A stretch of 64,000 nucleotides of DNA from DASYPQ01 sp036006425 (GTDB lineage: Bacteria > Planctomycetota > UBA1135 > GCA-002686595). Positions within the stretch are counted from its first letter, which is position 1. Every line of letters begins with the position of its first letter. Both the position numbers and the translations under genes were made by a program. Below the pieces are notes generated by a model, which had not been told where the DNA came from, did no database searches, and worked only from the letters and a program-made list of their open reading frames with translations. Shown here piece after piece: positions 50,709 through 60,681 of this stretch. The stretch is from positions 62,001 to 126,000 of the forward strand of contig DASYPQ010000009.1 of assembly GCA_036006425.1 (NCBI GenBank). Direction: 5' to 3'.

Positions 50709-51476
50709 ATGCGCATCGCCACCTGGAACGTGAACTCGATCCGCGCGCGCCTTCCGCGCGTCCTCCCGTGGCTCGCGGAGCAGCGACCGGACATCGTGCT
50801 GCTCCAGGAGACGAAGTGCCTCGACGAGGTCTTTCCGCGCGAGGCGATCGAGGAGCTCGGCTACAACATCGAGACCTACGGGCAGAAGACCTACAACGGC
50901 GTCGCGATCCTCGCGCGATCGCGGATCACGGACGTACAGAAGGGCTTGCGCGACGAGGAGGACGATCCCGCGGCGCGCGTGATCGCCGCGACCGTCGGCG
51001 ACGTCATGGTGCTCTCGGTGTACGTCATCAACGGCCAGGAAGTCGGCGCACCCGCGTACGCGAAGAAGCTCGAATGGCTGAAGCGGCTGCGCAAGCTGAT
51101 GTGGGAGAAGTACATCATGACCGAGAAGGTCGTGATGGGCGGCGACTTCAACGTCACCTTCGACGACCGCGACGTCTACGACCCCGACGAGTGGCGCGAG
51201 AAGATCTTCTGCTCGACGCTCGAGCGCGAAGCGATGCTGCGCATGATGGACTCCGGCCTGAAGGACGCGTTCCGCAAGCACACCGAGGACGGCGGGCACT
51301 ACACGTGGTGGGACTTCCGGACGCGCGCCTTCCAGCGCGGAGCCGGGCTCCGCATCGACCACTTCCTGATGTCGCCGCCCGCCTACCGGGCGTGCACTGC
51401 GGTCGAGATCGACGTCGCGGCGCGCACGGGCGAGAAGCCGAGCGATCACGCGCCGGTCGTCGCGACGCTCGAGTGA
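50709..51476 (+). CDS. xthA: exodeoxyribonuclease III (AP endonuclease)
   Basis: 255 residues, normal. MRIATWNVNSIRARLPRVLPWL, LLQETKC (metal-binding Glu), Tyr in YNGVAILAR, GGDFNVTFDDRDVYDP and C-terminal SDHAPVVATLE (catalytic Asp-His) cover all EEP-family motifs. Removes abasic-site and 3'-blocking lesions in base-excision repair. Cytosolic. Start ATG 50709. A possible terminator hairpin follows at 51521. Confidence 0.97.
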   Translation: MRIATWNVNSIRARLPRVLPWLAEQRPDIVLLQETKCLDEVFPREAIEELGYNIETYGQKTYNGVAILARSRITDVQKGLRDEEDDPAARVIAATVGDVMVLSVYVINGQEVGAPAYAKKLEWLKRLRKLMWEKYIMTEKVVMGGDFNVTFDDRDVYDPDEWREKIFCSTLEREAMLRMMDSGLKDAFRKHTEDGGHYTWWDFRTRAFQRGAGLRIDHFLMSPPAYRACTAVEIDVAARTGEKPSDHAPVVATLE

Positions 51477-51824
51477 CTCGGATCCTCGGCCGTCGAGCCC
51501 TCCAACGTGCCCTGCAGGGGCCGCGGAGCCCGCTGCGGCTCCCGCGGTCTTAACAATCCCTGTCGACTGCGGCCGGCGGTCGCGCGCGGACGCTTCCACC
51601 CCCTTGCTGATCCGCGGACAGGAGGGGCATGATTGCGCGCGAGGGGAATGTGCGCGCCGTTGCGAGCGGCGGCTACGGAGGGGTTATGGCTCTGTCGCAT
51701 TCCGACGACGATTGCGCTGCGCGCGCGACTCGCGCACGCGCACGGTATCCAGATGAACGCTCCGACGCCGGGCCCTCCCGCCTGCGCGTCCGCGCCGCTT
51801 TCCACGCTGCGAGGGTGACGCCCC
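51477..51824. other. 348-nt intergenic region
   Basis: Between xthA and the aldehyde dehydrogenase. The left part holds a terminator-like hairpin (51521-51547). The right part has AGGAGG (51620-51625) before an ATG at 51629 that opens a 68-codon frame running into the aldehyde dehydrogenase start; its composition is protein-unlike (Ala/Arg-rich), so I do not call it a gene. The AGGAGG is 3 nt from that ATG, which is too close for a good start. Confidence 0.5.
51521..51547 (+). terminator. hairpin after xthA, possible terminator
   Basis: CCGCGGAGCC (51521-51530) pairs with GGCTCCCGCGG (51537-51547) with one bulged C and a 6-nt loop; followed by TCTTAAC. 44 nt past the xthA stop. The weak T-stretch limits confidence. 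Confidence 0.38.
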
Positions 51825-53216
51825 ATGCCGCGTGAGCTCGAATCGGTCCTCCGCGTCGTGAATCCTTTCACCGGCGACGCGACGTTCGACGTCCCGTTCG
51901 ACTCGCCGGCGGAAGTCGACCGCAAGCTCGACCGCGCCCGATCGGCCCAGCGGCGTTGGCAGGCGCTGCCGCTCGATCGGCGCACGCAGCAGGTCGCCTC
52001 CGCGCTCGAGTACTTCCGCACGAACGGCTCCCAGGTGGCGCGGGACATCACCGTGCAGATGGGGAAGCCGATCCAGCAGTCGCGCCGCGAGGTCGACACC
52101 CTCCTCGGGCGCGCCGACCACATGCTCGTGCTCGCGAAGTACGCGCTCGCCCACGAGGTGCTGCCTTCCGCGCCGGGCATCACGCTGCGCATCGAGCACC
52201 GGCCCCACGGCGTCGTGCTCGACATCGCCGCGTGGAACTACCCGTTGCTCGTCCCCGGCAACGTCGTCATCCCGGCGCTCCTCGCCGGGAATGCGGTGAT
52301 CCTGAAGCACAGTCCGCTGACGCCCTCGTGCGGCGTGCACTTCGAGCGCGCGTTCAGCTCGCTCTCCGTGCCCGGCCTGCTCCAGCACCTCGTTCTCGAG
52401 AACGAGCGCGCCGAGAAACTCATCGAGGACCCGCGCATCGACTACGTGTCCTTCACGGGATCCGTCGCGACCGGACGGAAGGTCTACGCCGCGGCCGCGC
52501 GCAGGCTGATCGACGCCGGACTCGAGCTCGGCGGCAAGGACCCGGCCTACGTCGCCGAGGACGCCGACGTCGACTTCGCGGCGGAGAACATCGTCGACGG
52601 AGCCTGCTACAACGCCGGACAGAGCTGCTGCGCCGTCGAACGCGTGTACGTCCACGAGAAGGTGTACGAGGAGTTCCTCGAGCGCGCCCGCAGCGCGATG
52701 AAGGCGTACCGGCTCGGCGATCCGCTCGACGACCGCACGACGCTGGGCCCGCTGGCGCGACGCGAGGCGATCGCGACGCTCGAGAAGCAGATCGAGGACG
52801 CAGTCGCGCGCGGCGCGACCGTCACGTTCCGCGGCAAGCGGCCGCCGGGCAAGGGGCAGTTCTTCGAGCCGACGATCCTCGCCGGCGTGCCGAACGACGG
52901 CCTCGCGATGCAGGAGGAGAGCTTCGGGCCGATCCTCCCCGTCGCCATCGTCGCCAGCGACGACGAGGCGATCGCGAAGATGAACGATTCGCGCTACGGC
53001 CTGACGGCGTCCGTGTGGACGCGCGCGTCCGCGCGCGCGGAGAGCTTCGCCGCCTCCCTCGAAGCCGGCACGGTGTACCAGAACCGCTGCGACGTCCTCG
53101 ATCCCGCGCTGCCGTGGACGGGATGGAAACAGAGCGGTATCGGCTCGAGTCTGTCGCGCTATGGGTTCCACCAGCTGACGAAGAGGAAGAGCATCCACTT
53201 CCGCGCCGGCAGCTGA
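51825..53216 (+). CDS. NAD(P)-dependent aldehyde dehydrogenase
   Basis: 463 residues, slightly short for the family but complete. Seen: IAAWNYPLLVPGNVVIPALL (cofactor-binding start), FTGSVATG near 208, catalytic Glu in LELGGKDP near 233, catalytic Cys in NAGQSCCAVERVYVH near 268, and EESFGPILPV near 366. Oxidises an aldehyde to the acid; succinate-semialdehyde and related gabD-type enzymes share these features, so the substrate is open. Start ATG 51825. The next gene begins 11 nt after its stop. Confidence 0.92.
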   Translation: MPRELESVLRVVNPFTGDATFDVPFDSPAEVDRKLDRARSAQRRWQALPLDRRTQQVASALEYFRTNGSQVARDITVQMGKPIQQSRREVDTLLGRADHMLVLAKYALAHEVLPSAPGITLRIEHRPHGVVLDIAAWNYPLLVPGNVVIPALLAGNAVILKHSPLTPSCGVHFERAFSSLSVPGLLQHLVLENERAEKLIEDPRIDYVSFTGSVATGRKVYAAAARRLIDAGLELGGKDPAYVAEDADVDFAAENIVDGACYNAGQSCCAVERVYVHEKVYEEFLERARSAMKAYRLGDPLDDRTTLGPLARREAIATLEKQIEDAVARGATVTFRGKRPPGKGQFFEPTILAGVPNDGLAMQEESFGPILPVAIVASDDEAIAKMNDSRYGLTASVWTRASARAESFAASLEAGTVYQNRCDVLDPALPWTGWKQSGIGSSLSRYGFHQLTKRKSIHFRAGS

Positions 53217-53227
53217 CCCGGACCCTC

Positions 53228-55360
53228 ATGCGCAGGCGCGCACTTATCCTGCTCGTCGCCGTTCTCGGCCTCTTGGTCGGGTGGCTTCGTTGGGTCGGTT
53301 GGAGGAGTTCCGATCGGCCCGCGCCGGTACCTGTCGCTGACGCCGCGCCGGACGTGCGCGACGATGCGCTCGTCCGCGCGGGAACCCCCGACGCGCGCGC
53401 CGCGATCCAGGAGCCGCCGAAGCCGACTCCGGCCGCTTCCCCGACGCTCCGCGCGCGGATCCTCGCGAAGGGGACGCAGCGTCCGCTCGCCGGCATCCGC
53501 ATCTCCGTCGACGGAGCCGGGACGACCTCGCAATCGAAGGAGAGCGACACGGACGGGCGCGCGGAGTTCGCGGTCGCCGCCGGCGTCGCGTGGAGCGTCT
53601 GGGCTCGCGATGAGAAGCACGTCGCGGGATCCGCCGCCCTTCAGGTTCCGGCGCTCGCGGAGGGTGAAGTCCGCGAGGTCCTCCTCGAGCTCCCGAGCGG
53701 GGACGACCTGCGCTTCTGCGGACTGGTCCTCGCGCGCGAGGGCCGCCAGCCGATCGCCGGGGCTCGAGTCCACGTCGAGGCGCGAGCGATGCCGATGCCG
53801 GAGGGCGCCACGATCGACTTCACGACGGACGCGGACGGCAGCTTCGAGGTGGAGCTCGCGTCGTGGAGGTTGCCCGATCTCTCGGTCCGCGCTCCCGGGT
53901 TCGGCCCGGCGATCGTCGTGCCTCGCGTCGGACACGAGACTCCGGAGTCGGCGATCGTCGTGCTCCTCGATCGATCGGCGAGCCTGATCGTGCACCTCCT
54001 CGGCGCCGCCGGCGCACCGATCGCCGGCGCGCGCGTCCGGGCGACGACCGGGTCCGAGAACATCTTGCGGCCCGACAGCGCGGAGCTCCTGTCGATGATC
54101 GGCATCCCGGATCCGGACTGGAGCGCGGAGACCGACGCGCAGGGCGCGTGCACGATCGCCGACCTTCCACCCGACGCGCCGCTCCACCTCGAGGCGACGC
54201 GCGAGCGCCGCACGCTGCGCAGGGAGACGGAGCCCCTGACGCTCCGCGCGGGCGAGACGCGGACGATCGAATGGAGGATCGGCTCGGGTTGTCGCCTCTC
54301 GGGTCGGATCACGGACGCTTCGGGCGCGCCGGTCGAGGGACTCGCTCTCTGGCTCCTGCGCGCGGAATCGAGCACGCCCGAATTCCTGAACTCGTACGCC
54401 GAGCGGAGGGTCGTGAAGAGGGCGCGGTCCGGCGCGGACGGCGTGTACGCGATCGACGACCTCGCCGCCGGGAACTGGTGCATCGGCCCCGCGCCGACGC
54501 GGGGCTTCCACGAGCCACCGTCCGCCGACGCGGTCGCTCCTCTCGCGGTCGTCGTCGAGATCCCGGAAGGCGCCGCGGACGTCCGCAAGGATCTCGTCGT
54601 GCACCGCGGGCTCTACATCCGCGGCCGCGTGCTCGATCCTTCGGGAGCGCCGCTCCCGGGGGCGTCCGTGCTCGGCTCGAGCGAGGAGATCAAGCTACAC
54701 GACAGCGCGAGCGCGGGTGCGGAGGGGGCGTTCGCTCTCGGGCCGCTCGCGTCGGGCCGCTACCGGCTGACCGCGGTCGGGCACGGCGAGCACGGCGACT
54801 CCGACACGGTCCTCGCGTCGGCGGGCGACGACGGCGTCGTGCTGCAGGTGAAAGTCGGCGCCCTCCTCGCGGGCACGGTCGTCGACGCGCGCTCGGGCGC
54901 GCCGTGCCCCGCGCGGCTGACCGTGACCGGTCTGACGCTGGATCCGCCGCTCATGATGCTCGCGGAGACCCAGGCGGACGGGACGTTCGCGCTCGCGGGG
55001 ATGCGCCCGGGAACCTACGACATCGCGGCGCACACCGACGACGCGCGCGTCGGGATCGTGCGCGGCGTCGTGATCACGGGGGGCGTGCAGGACGCCGGAC
55101 CCGTCCTCCGCGTCTCCGCCGGCGCGCGCGTCCGGGTCCGCTACGACGGAAAGGCGCGCTACGGGACGTTCGAGGTCCGGAGCGACGGCGCGATCGTCGG
55201 CATCGACAGCCTGGAGAGCGGGACGAGCCGCTCCCAACCCGTCCCGGCCGGCCGCGTCGTCGTGAAGTTCACGCTCTGGGATCCGACCCGGACGCAGGAG
55301 AAGGAGCTCGAGCTCGCCGTCGGGGAAGAGAAGAGCTGCGCATTCACGGACACTCCATGA
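53228..55360 (+). CDS. membrane-anchored carboxypeptidase-regulatory repeat protein
   Basis: 710 residues from ATG 53228. N-terminal signal anchor MRRRALILLVAVLGLLVGWLRW (cut here to its core), a Pro/Ala linker, then about five to six repeats of the carboxypeptidase-regulatory/Cna-B type, for example LSGRITDASGAPVEGLALW, IRGRVLDPSGAPLPGASVLG and AGTVVDARSGAPCPARL, each with GxV.D..G.P..GA patterns. These Ig-like domains usually act as extracellular spacers or binding units. The stop overlaps the start of the next gene by 4 nt. Function unknown. Confidence 0.75.
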   Translation: MRRRALILLVAVLGLLVGWLRWVGWRSSDRPAPVPVADAAPDVRDDALVRAGTPDARAAIQEPPKPTPAASPTLRARILAKGTQRPLAGIRISVDGAGTTSQSKESDTDGRAEFAVAAGVAWSVWARDEKHVAGSAALQVPALAEGEVREVLLELPSGDDLRFCGLVLAREGRQPIAGARVHVEARAMPMPEGATIDFTTDADGSFEVELASWRLPDLSVRAPGFGPAIVVPRVGHETPESAIVVLLDRSASLIVHLLGAAGAPIAGARVRATTGSENILRPDSAELLSMIGIPDPDWSAETDAQGACTIADLPPDAPLHLEATRERRTLRRETEPLTLRAGETRTIEWRIGSGCRLSGRITDASGAPVEGLALWLLRAESSTPEFLNSYAERRVVKRARSGADGVYAIDDLAAGNWCIGPAPTRGFHEPPSADAVAPLAVVVEIPEGAADVRKDLVVHRGLYIRGRVLDPSGAPLPGASVLGSSEEIKLHDSASAGAEGAFALGPLASGRYRLTAVGHGEHGDSDTVLASAGDDGVVLQVKVGALLAGTVVDARSGAPCPARLTVTGLTLDPPLMMLAETQADGTFALAGMRPGTYDIAAHTDDARVGIVRGVVITGGVQDAGPVLRVSAGARVRVRYDGKARYGTFEVRSDGAIVGIDSLESGTSRSQPVPAGRVVVKFTLWDPTRTQEKELELAVGEEKSCAFTDTP

Positions 55361-56229
55361 AACAGCTCGCCGTCTTGTTCATCCACGGAGTCGGGAGCCA
55401 GGACCCGCTGTTCGCGGATCCGATGGCGGCGGACATCCTCGGGCGATTCGCCGCGCGTGCGCAGCTCTCGCACGCCGCGGCCGCGGACGCCCTCGTGTTC
55501 CAGTCGGTCTACTGGGCGCCGGTGCTCGCGGCGAAGGAGTCGCGCCTGTGGGCGAAGCTGCACGAGGGCGCGGACCTCGCTTACCTCTCGCTGCGCCGCT
55601 TCATGGTGAACTTCGCCGCCGACGCGATCGCGTACCAGCCGCTGCCGGGCGAGGCGAACGCGTACGAGGACATCCACGCGTGTTTCGCCGACTCGATCGC
55701 GGACCTCGCGCGGCGCGCGGGGCCCGACACGCCGCTCGTCGTCATCGCCCACAGCCTCGGGACGGCGATCGCGAGCAACTACCTCTACGACCTGCAGGCG
55801 AGTCCGGCGCGTATCGCGGCCGGGAGGTCGGATCTCGTGCCCGCGAAAGTGCGCGCGAAGATCGGCAAGACGCCGCTCGAGCAGGGCGAGACGCTCGCGT
55901 GGCTCTTCACGATGGGGAGCCCGATCGCTCTCTGGAGCCTGCGCTACGAGCACCCGGAGTTCGGAGTCCCGATCCGCGTGCCGGCGCCCGCGTTCGCGAG
56001 CGGTCGCCCCGCGCTCCGCTGCGGATGGATCAACATCTTCGACAAGGACGACGTGATCGGGTACCCGCTGAAGTCGCTGTACCCGGACGCGATCCTTGAG
56101 GACGCGCGCGTCAACGCGGGCGGCTGGCTCACGAGCTGGAACCCGCTGTCGCACGACGCGTACTGGACGGACGCCGACGTGACGGGGAAGATCGCGAGAG
56201 AGCTCGCGGAATTCTGGAAGGCGCTCTAG
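55357..56229 (+). CDS. alpha/beta-fold hydrolase
   Basis: 290 residues. Oxyanion HGVG near residue 10 (LAVLFIHGVGSQDP), nucleophile elbow AHSLGTA (Ser near 130), FTMGSPIALW and a C-terminal His (LSHDAYW). Lipase/esterase-like hydrolase without a signal peptide. ATG 55357 overlaps the preceding gene by 4 nt (ATGA). Its stop shares CTAG with the convergent M16 gene. Substrate unknown; coupling to a regulatory-repeat protein is odd for a cytosolic enzyme. Confidence 0.82.
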   Translation: MKQLAVLFIHGVGSQDPLFADPMAADILGRFAARAQLSHAAAADALVFQSVYWAPVLAAKESRLWAKLHEGADLAYLSLRRFMVNFAADAIAYQPLPGEANAYEDIHACFADSIADLARRAGPDTPLVVIAHSLGTAIASNYLYDLQASPARIAAGRSDLVPAKVRAKIGKTPLEQGETLAWLFTMGSPIALWSLRYEHPEFGVPIRVPAPAFASGRPALRCGWINIFDKDDVIGYPLKSLYPDAILEDARVNAGGWLTSWNPLSHDAYWTDADVTGKIARELAEFWKAL

Positions 56230-59108
56230 TCCTTCTTCGGCGGCGTCGGCTCGGCCGCCTTCGTCTCGCCCGAGTCGGCCTTCTTCTTCGGCGCGACGAT
56301 CGCCACGCACGCGTTCTCCCGCTTCAGGTACTCCTTCGCGAGCGGCTGGAGGTCGGAGACCTGAACCGTGTCGGCGAACGTCGCGAAGGTCCGCATGTCG
56401 TCGAACACGTGCTCGCGCGCGTGGAGCCTGGAGAGCGCATCCATCCAGTAGCCGTTCGTGCGCACGCGGTCGCGGACCTCGGCCTGCGCGGGTTTGCGCT
56501 GCCGCTCGACCTCTTCCGCGGTCAGGCCCTTCTCCGCCATGGAGTCCGTGACCTTGAGGCACGCCTCGACCAGTGCGTCGGTCTTGTCCGGCTCGGACAT
56601 CGCCTGCACGACGATCCAGCCGTCGCCGGGGTAGACCTCGCTCAGGTTGGCGCCGGCCGCTGGCGAGTACGAGGCGCCGAGCTTCTCGCGCACCTCGACG
56701 CGCAGCCGATCGGAGAGCACCTGCGCGAGATAGTGCATGCGACGTCGACGCGCGGTGTCGCGCCCGTCGGTCGCGGGGAAGACGATGAGGACGAGCGTCT
56801 TCTCGACGTCCGTCTCGATCGCGTAGTTGCGCTTCAATCCGGTCTGCAGATGGACGGGCTTGCGGCGCTCCTCGTACGCCTTCGCCGCGCGGCGCTGGGG
56901 GAGCGCGCCGAACGTGCGCGCCGCCGCGGTCACGACGGCGTCGAGATCGACGTCGCCGACGATCGTCAGATCGATCGGAGCCTTGTCGAGCCGCGGAGCG
57001 AGCCACTCGCGCATGGCCGCGGTCGTGACGGCCTCGAACTCGGCCTGCGTGGCGAAGCGGAACCGGTCGTCTCCCGAGTAGAACTCCGGGAGGAACTTCG
57101 CGGTGATCGGGCCTCCGTGCTGGTGCTCGAGGCTGTCGAAGTAGACCGGGATCCCTTTCTTCAGCTCCCGCAGCCCTTCCTCTCGCCAGCCGGGATCGGT
57201 CAGGTAGGCGGTCAGGAGCTCGAGCTCGCGCAGCAGGTCCTCCTTCGTCGTCGCTCCGTTGAGGGTGAAGTGGTCGGTGTTGATCCCGAATGCGACTCCG
57301 AGCTCCTTCCCCGCGTCGAGCTTGCGCAGGTCGTCGACGCTGTGCGCGCCCAGACCGCCCGCCTCGTACACCTCCGACGTCGCGGCGCCGAGCGCCTGCT
57401 GCTTCGCTTCGAGGGTCAGGTCACCCTCGCCGATCGCCGCGGAGACGAGGATCTGCTTCTTCTTGAAGTCGGTCTTCTTGACGTGGAGCCGCACGCCGTT
57501 CTGGAAGACGATCTCCTCGAGATCGAACTCGTCGACGTGCGACCGCGAGGCGATCGCGCCCGCCTTGGAAGCATCGGACGCGTAGGCGAACGGCTTCGTC
57601 GCCTCCTTCTTCTCCCGCTCCACGGCCGTCTTCGCGCTCGTCTCGTACGTCTCCCGCAGCGTCTTCGCGGCGTCGGGCCCGAGGTCGAGATTCCCCGACG
57701 CGGCGACGATCAACGCGCCCCGCTTCCAGGCGGCGGCGAAGGCCTCGGAGCAGGCCTTGGCGTCCAGGGCCTCGATCAACGGCTTGTGGATCGAGCGGTC
57801 GGTCGCCGCGGCCGTCGGAACCTGGCGCTCCTCGGCGGCGTGCACGAGCTCGCTCACGCAGCTCGCGCTGGCGCGCGTCTTCTCCCGATCGACCGCTTCG
57901 TCGAGATTGCGCAGCAGATTCGCGCGCACCTCGGCGAGCTCGGAGTCCTCGAAGCCGAACTCGACGGCCCTCCGCAGCTCGATCTCGCACGCGGCTAGCG
58001 CCTGGGCCCACTTCTCCGGCGTGCACGTGATCGAGAGGCCCTCTCCGTCCTCGGCGCGCAGTCCGTCGCGCAGCGAGTACGCGGAGGCGCCGAAGTAGGG
58101 AGCGCCCTCGCGCTTCGCGAGCTCCTCGAAGCGCAGGTTCAGCATGTCGCGCGCGACGCGCAGCGGCAGGTCCTTCTTGATCTCGGACTGGTCGTCGGGC
58201 CGGTCGGTCCAGGCGACCGCTCTCTCCAGCACGACGGTCACGGACGAAGCGTCCTTCTCGGGGATCGCGAAGAAGCGCGTCTCGAAGGTCGGAGCGCCGA
58301 CCGGCGGCTCGGATTCGCGAGGCTCGGCCGGCGCGGCGACGTCGGCGAACGCCTTCTGGATCAGCGCGGAAGGATCGAGATCGCCGAGGTCCCCGACGAG
58401 CAGGAACGTGAAGTGCTCCGGCCGGTACCAGCGCCGGTAGAACGCGCGGACCGAGTCGGAGGTGAACCGGTCGCGCGCGGCCTTCACGCCGATCGGGATG
58501 CGCTGGGGAATCCGGGTTCCCGCGAGCTCGATGTCCCAGGAGCGCACGAGCATGCGGTAGTCGGGCGAATCGCGCTCGCGCTCCTCGGCGTCGATGACGC
58601 CGCGCTCGGAGTCGACCTCCTTCTTCTCGAGCAGGAGCCCGTCGGCGAAGTCGCGCAGCACCCCGAGTCCCTCGGTGATCGAATCCTTGTCCGAGGTCGG
58701 CAGGTTGATCTGGTAGACGGTCTCGCTGAAGCCCGTCGACGCGTTCGTGTCGGCGCCGAAGGCCATGCCGTGCTTCTGGAACCATTCGATCAGCGTTCCC
58801 GCCGGGTAGTGGCGGCTGCCGTTGAACGCCATGTGCTCGAGGTAGTGCGCCATCCCGCGCTCGTCGTCCTTCTCCGCGAGGCTCCCGACGTCGACGTGGA
58901 GGCGCAGGTAGCAGCGCTGCTTGGGCTCGACGTTCTTCATCCAGGCGTAGCGCATGCCGTTGTCGAGCCGGCCGAAGTGGATCCGCGGATCGGCGGGGAT
59001 GTCGGAGCGTTCGTGCTCCCACTTGCGGGCTTCGACGGCCTTCGACTGGCCGAAAACGGGCGCGACGAGCGCCGGAACGACGGACGCGAGGAGGAGGAAC
59101 GGCTTCAT
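56226..59108 (-). CDS. secreted M16-family (insulinase/pitrilysin) zinc peptidase
   Basis: 960 residues from ATG 59108, chosen because MKPFLLLASVVPALVAPVFG starts a signal peptide; the GTG at 59117 adds three residues. The inverted zinc motif HxxEH is H88-Y-L-E91-H92 (AHYLEHMAFNGS) with the third ligand Glu168 in SERGVIDAEE, 76 residues downstream. The second half is the inactive M16 repeat. The length fits two-domain pitrilysin/PqqL-like enzymes, which degrade oligopeptides in the periplasm. Ends convergently with the hydrolase gene. Confidence 0.93.
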   Translation of the reverse strand: MKPFLLLASVVPALVAPVFGQSKAVEARKWEHERSDIPADPRIHFGRLDNGMRYAWMKNVEPKQRCYLRLHVDVGSLAEKDDERGMAHYLEHMAFNGSRHYPAGTLIEWFQKHGMAFGADTNASTGFSETVYQINLPTSDKDSITEGLGVLRDFADGLLLEKKEVDSERGVIDAEERERDSPDYRMLVRSWDIELAGTRIPQRIPIGVKAARDRFTSDSVRAFYRRWYRPEHFTFLLVGDLGDLDPSALIQKAFADVAAPAEPRESEPPVGAPTFETRFFAIPEKDASSVTVVLERAVAWTDRPDDQSEIKKDLPLRVARDMLNLRFEELAKREGAPYFGASAYSLRDGLRAEDGEGLSITCTPEKWAQALAACEIELRRAVEFGFEDSELAEVRANLLRNLDEAVDREKTRASASCVSELVHAAEERQVPTAAATDRSIHKPLIEALDAKACSEAFAAAWKRGALIVAASGNLDLGPDAAKTLRETYETSAKTAVEREKKEATKPFAYASDASKAGAIASRSHVDEFDLEEIVFQNGVRLHVKKTDFKKKQILVSAAIGEGDLTLEAKQQALGAATSEVYEAGGLGAHSVDDLRKLDAGKELGVAFGINTDHFTLNGATTKEDLLRELELLTAYLTDPGWREEGLRELKKGIPVYFDSLEHQHGGPITAKFLPEFYSGDDRFRFATQAEFEAVTTAAMREWLAPRLDKAPIDLTIVGDVDLDAVVTAAARTFGALPQRRAAKAYEERRKPVHLQTGLKRNYAIETDVEKTLVLIVFPATDGRDTARRRRMHYLAQVLSDRLRVEVREKLGASYSPAAGANLSEVYPGDGWIVVQAMSEPDKTDALVEACLKVTDSMAEKGLTAEEVERQRKPAQAEVRDRVRTNGYWMDALSRLHAREHVFDDMRTFATFADTVQVSDLQPLAKEYLKRENACVAIVAPKKKADSGETKAAEPTPPKKD

Positions 59109-59142
59109 GAGCGACACTCTACTCGGTCGCGGGACCCGGGAC

Positions 59143-59916
59143 TCACTCCGGCGTCACGTACGCCGCCGTGATCCCGCCGTCGACGACGAGCGACGCGCCC
59201 GTCATGAACGAGGAATCGTCGCTCGCGAGGAACAGCGCCGCTTTCGCCATCTCCTTCGCCTCGCCGAAGCGGCCCATCGGGACGTGCACGAGCCGGCGCT
59301 GCTTCTTCGCGTCCGTGTCGAGGAACTTCATCAGGAGCTCCGTCTTGAGCGGGCCCGGACACAGCGCGTTCACGCGGATCTTCTCGCGCGCGTGGATCAC
59401 GGCGAGCTCCCGCGTCATCGACAGGAGCCCGCCCTTGCTCGCGGTGTAGGCGATCTGCGCCGTCGCGGCGCCGAGCAGGGCGACGAAGGACGCCGTGTTC
59501 ACGATCGAGCCGCCGCCGGCGCGCCGCAGCGCCGGGATCCCGTGCTTGCAGCCGAGGAAGACGCCCTTCAAGTTGATCGCGAGCGTCTTCTCCCACACCG
59601 CTTCGGGCGTCTTCATGGCGTCGTCGTCGGCGGAATCCATGATGCCGGCGTTGTTGAAGAGGACGTCGAGCTTGCCGAACGTCTTCTCCGCGAAGGCGAC
59701 CATCGCGGCGCAGTCGGCGTCCTTCGAGACGTCGGCGCGGACGAACGCGGCCTTCCCGCCGGCTTCCTTCACGCGCCGGACGGTCTCCGCGGCGGCGGAG
59801 TCCGCGACGTCGACGACGACGACGCTCGCGCCCTCGGCCGCAAAGAGGAGCGCCGATTCGCCGCCGATGCCGCCGCCCGCGCCGGTGATCAGCGCGACCT
59901 TGTTCGCGAGTCTCAT
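59143..59916 (-). CDS. short-chain dehydrogenase/reductase
   Basis: 257 residues from ATG 59916 (MRLANKVALITG). TGAGGGIGGESALLF at 11-25, NNAGIM near 88, catalytic Tyr-Lys in AYTASKGG near 158-162, and C-terminal GASLVVDGGITAAYVTPE, all canonical. NAD(P)-linked oxidoreductase; glucose-dehydrogenase/FabG-like. The start overlaps the stop of the peptidase C26 gene by 4 nt, so both are co-expressed. Substrate not evident. Confidence 0.9.
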   Translation of the reverse strand: MRLANKVALITGAGGGIGGESALLFAAEGASVVVVDVADSAAAETVRRVKEAGGKAAFVRADVSKDADCAAMVAFAEKTFGKLDVLFNNAGIMDSADDDAMKTPEAVWEKTLAINLKGVFLGCKHGIPALRRAGGGSIVNTASFVALLGAATAQIAYTASKGGLLSMTRELAVIHAREKIRVNALCPGPLKTELLMKFLDTDAKKQRRLVHVPMGRFGEAKEMAKAALFLASDDSSFMTGASLVVDGGITAAYVTPE

Positions 59917-60641
59917 CGAACGCTCCCGCTCTGTCTCGATCGACGCTCGGTCGCCGTGCGGACGAGATCGTCGAAGAGCCTCTGCTGGCACGCTTCCGGA
60001 GAACGCTCGGGGTGCCACTGCACGCCGATCATCCACGGGTGGCCTTCGACCTCGACCGCTTCGATCACGCGATCGTCGGGCGAGCGCGCGACGACGCGGA
60101 GCCCTTTCGCGACGCGGTCGATCGCCTGGTGGTGCGAGGACGCCGGCGAGGTGTCCGTCGTGCCGAGGATGCGCGCGAGATGCGTACCTTCGTCCACCTT
60201 GACCGCGTGGAAGCCGTCCACGCCGCCCGCGCCGACGTGGGGGACCTCGTTCTTCACCGTGTCGGGCAGGTGTTGCGTGAGCGTCCCGTCGAGCGCGACG
60301 TTGAGGACCTGGAGGCCGCGGCAGACGCAGAGAGTCGGGAGCCCGAGCTCCTTCGCGCGTCGGACGAGATCGATCTCGAGTTCGTCGCGCGCGGGGTCGA
60401 CGTCACCGGTCATCGCGTGCTTCGCGCTTCCGTACGTCTCCGGATCGACGTCGCCGCCGCCGGTGAGGATCAAGGCGTCGAGCCCGCGCAGCGTCTCCTC
60501 CGGGGGCGACTTGCCCGGGAGGATCGGCACGGCCGTGCCGCCGGCGCGCTCGACGGCGCGGACGTAGTTCGAGAACTTGTCCGTGTCGGGCTTGGTCGTC
60601 GTCAACCCGACGCGGACAGTCGCGGGGCGGCGGTCGCTCAT
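59913..60641 (-). CDS. gamma-glutamyl-gamma-aminobutyrate hydrolase-like (peptidase C26)
   Basis: 242 residues from ATG 60641. Class I glutamine amidotransferase fold: LILTGGGDVDPETYG near 57-71, nucleophile Cys107 in LCVCRGLQVLN, HHQAIDRVA near 177 and catalytic His-Glu in GVQWHPERS near 213. PuuD-type enzymes hydrolyse gamma-glutamyl-GABA in putrescine breakdown. The adjacent SDR, and perhaps the aldehyde dehydrogenase at 51825, could belong to amine catabolism, but no other puu genes are visible. Confidence 0.86.
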   Translation of the reverse strand: MSDRRPATVRVGLTTTKPDTDKFSNYVRAVERAGGTAVPILPGKSPPEETLRGLDALILTGGGDVDPETYGSAKHAMTGDVDPARDELEIDLVRRAKELGLPTLCVCRGLQVLNVALDGTLTQHLPDTVKNEVPHVGAGGVDGFHAVKVDEGTHLARILGTTDTSPASSHHQAIDRVAKGLRVVARSPDDRVIEAVEVEGHPWMIGVQWHPERSPEACQQRLFDDLVRTATERRSRQSGSVR

Positions 60642-60681
60642 GGGTGCGATGGTACGGAACAATCCCGCCGGCGACGATTCC

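Noticed and set aside
51629..51835. A 68-codon frame with a near-perfect AGGAGG before its ATG
   Set aside because: The AGGAGG is only 3 nt from the ATG, the product is Ala/Arg-rich without structure, and it runs into the aldehyde dehydrogenase start.
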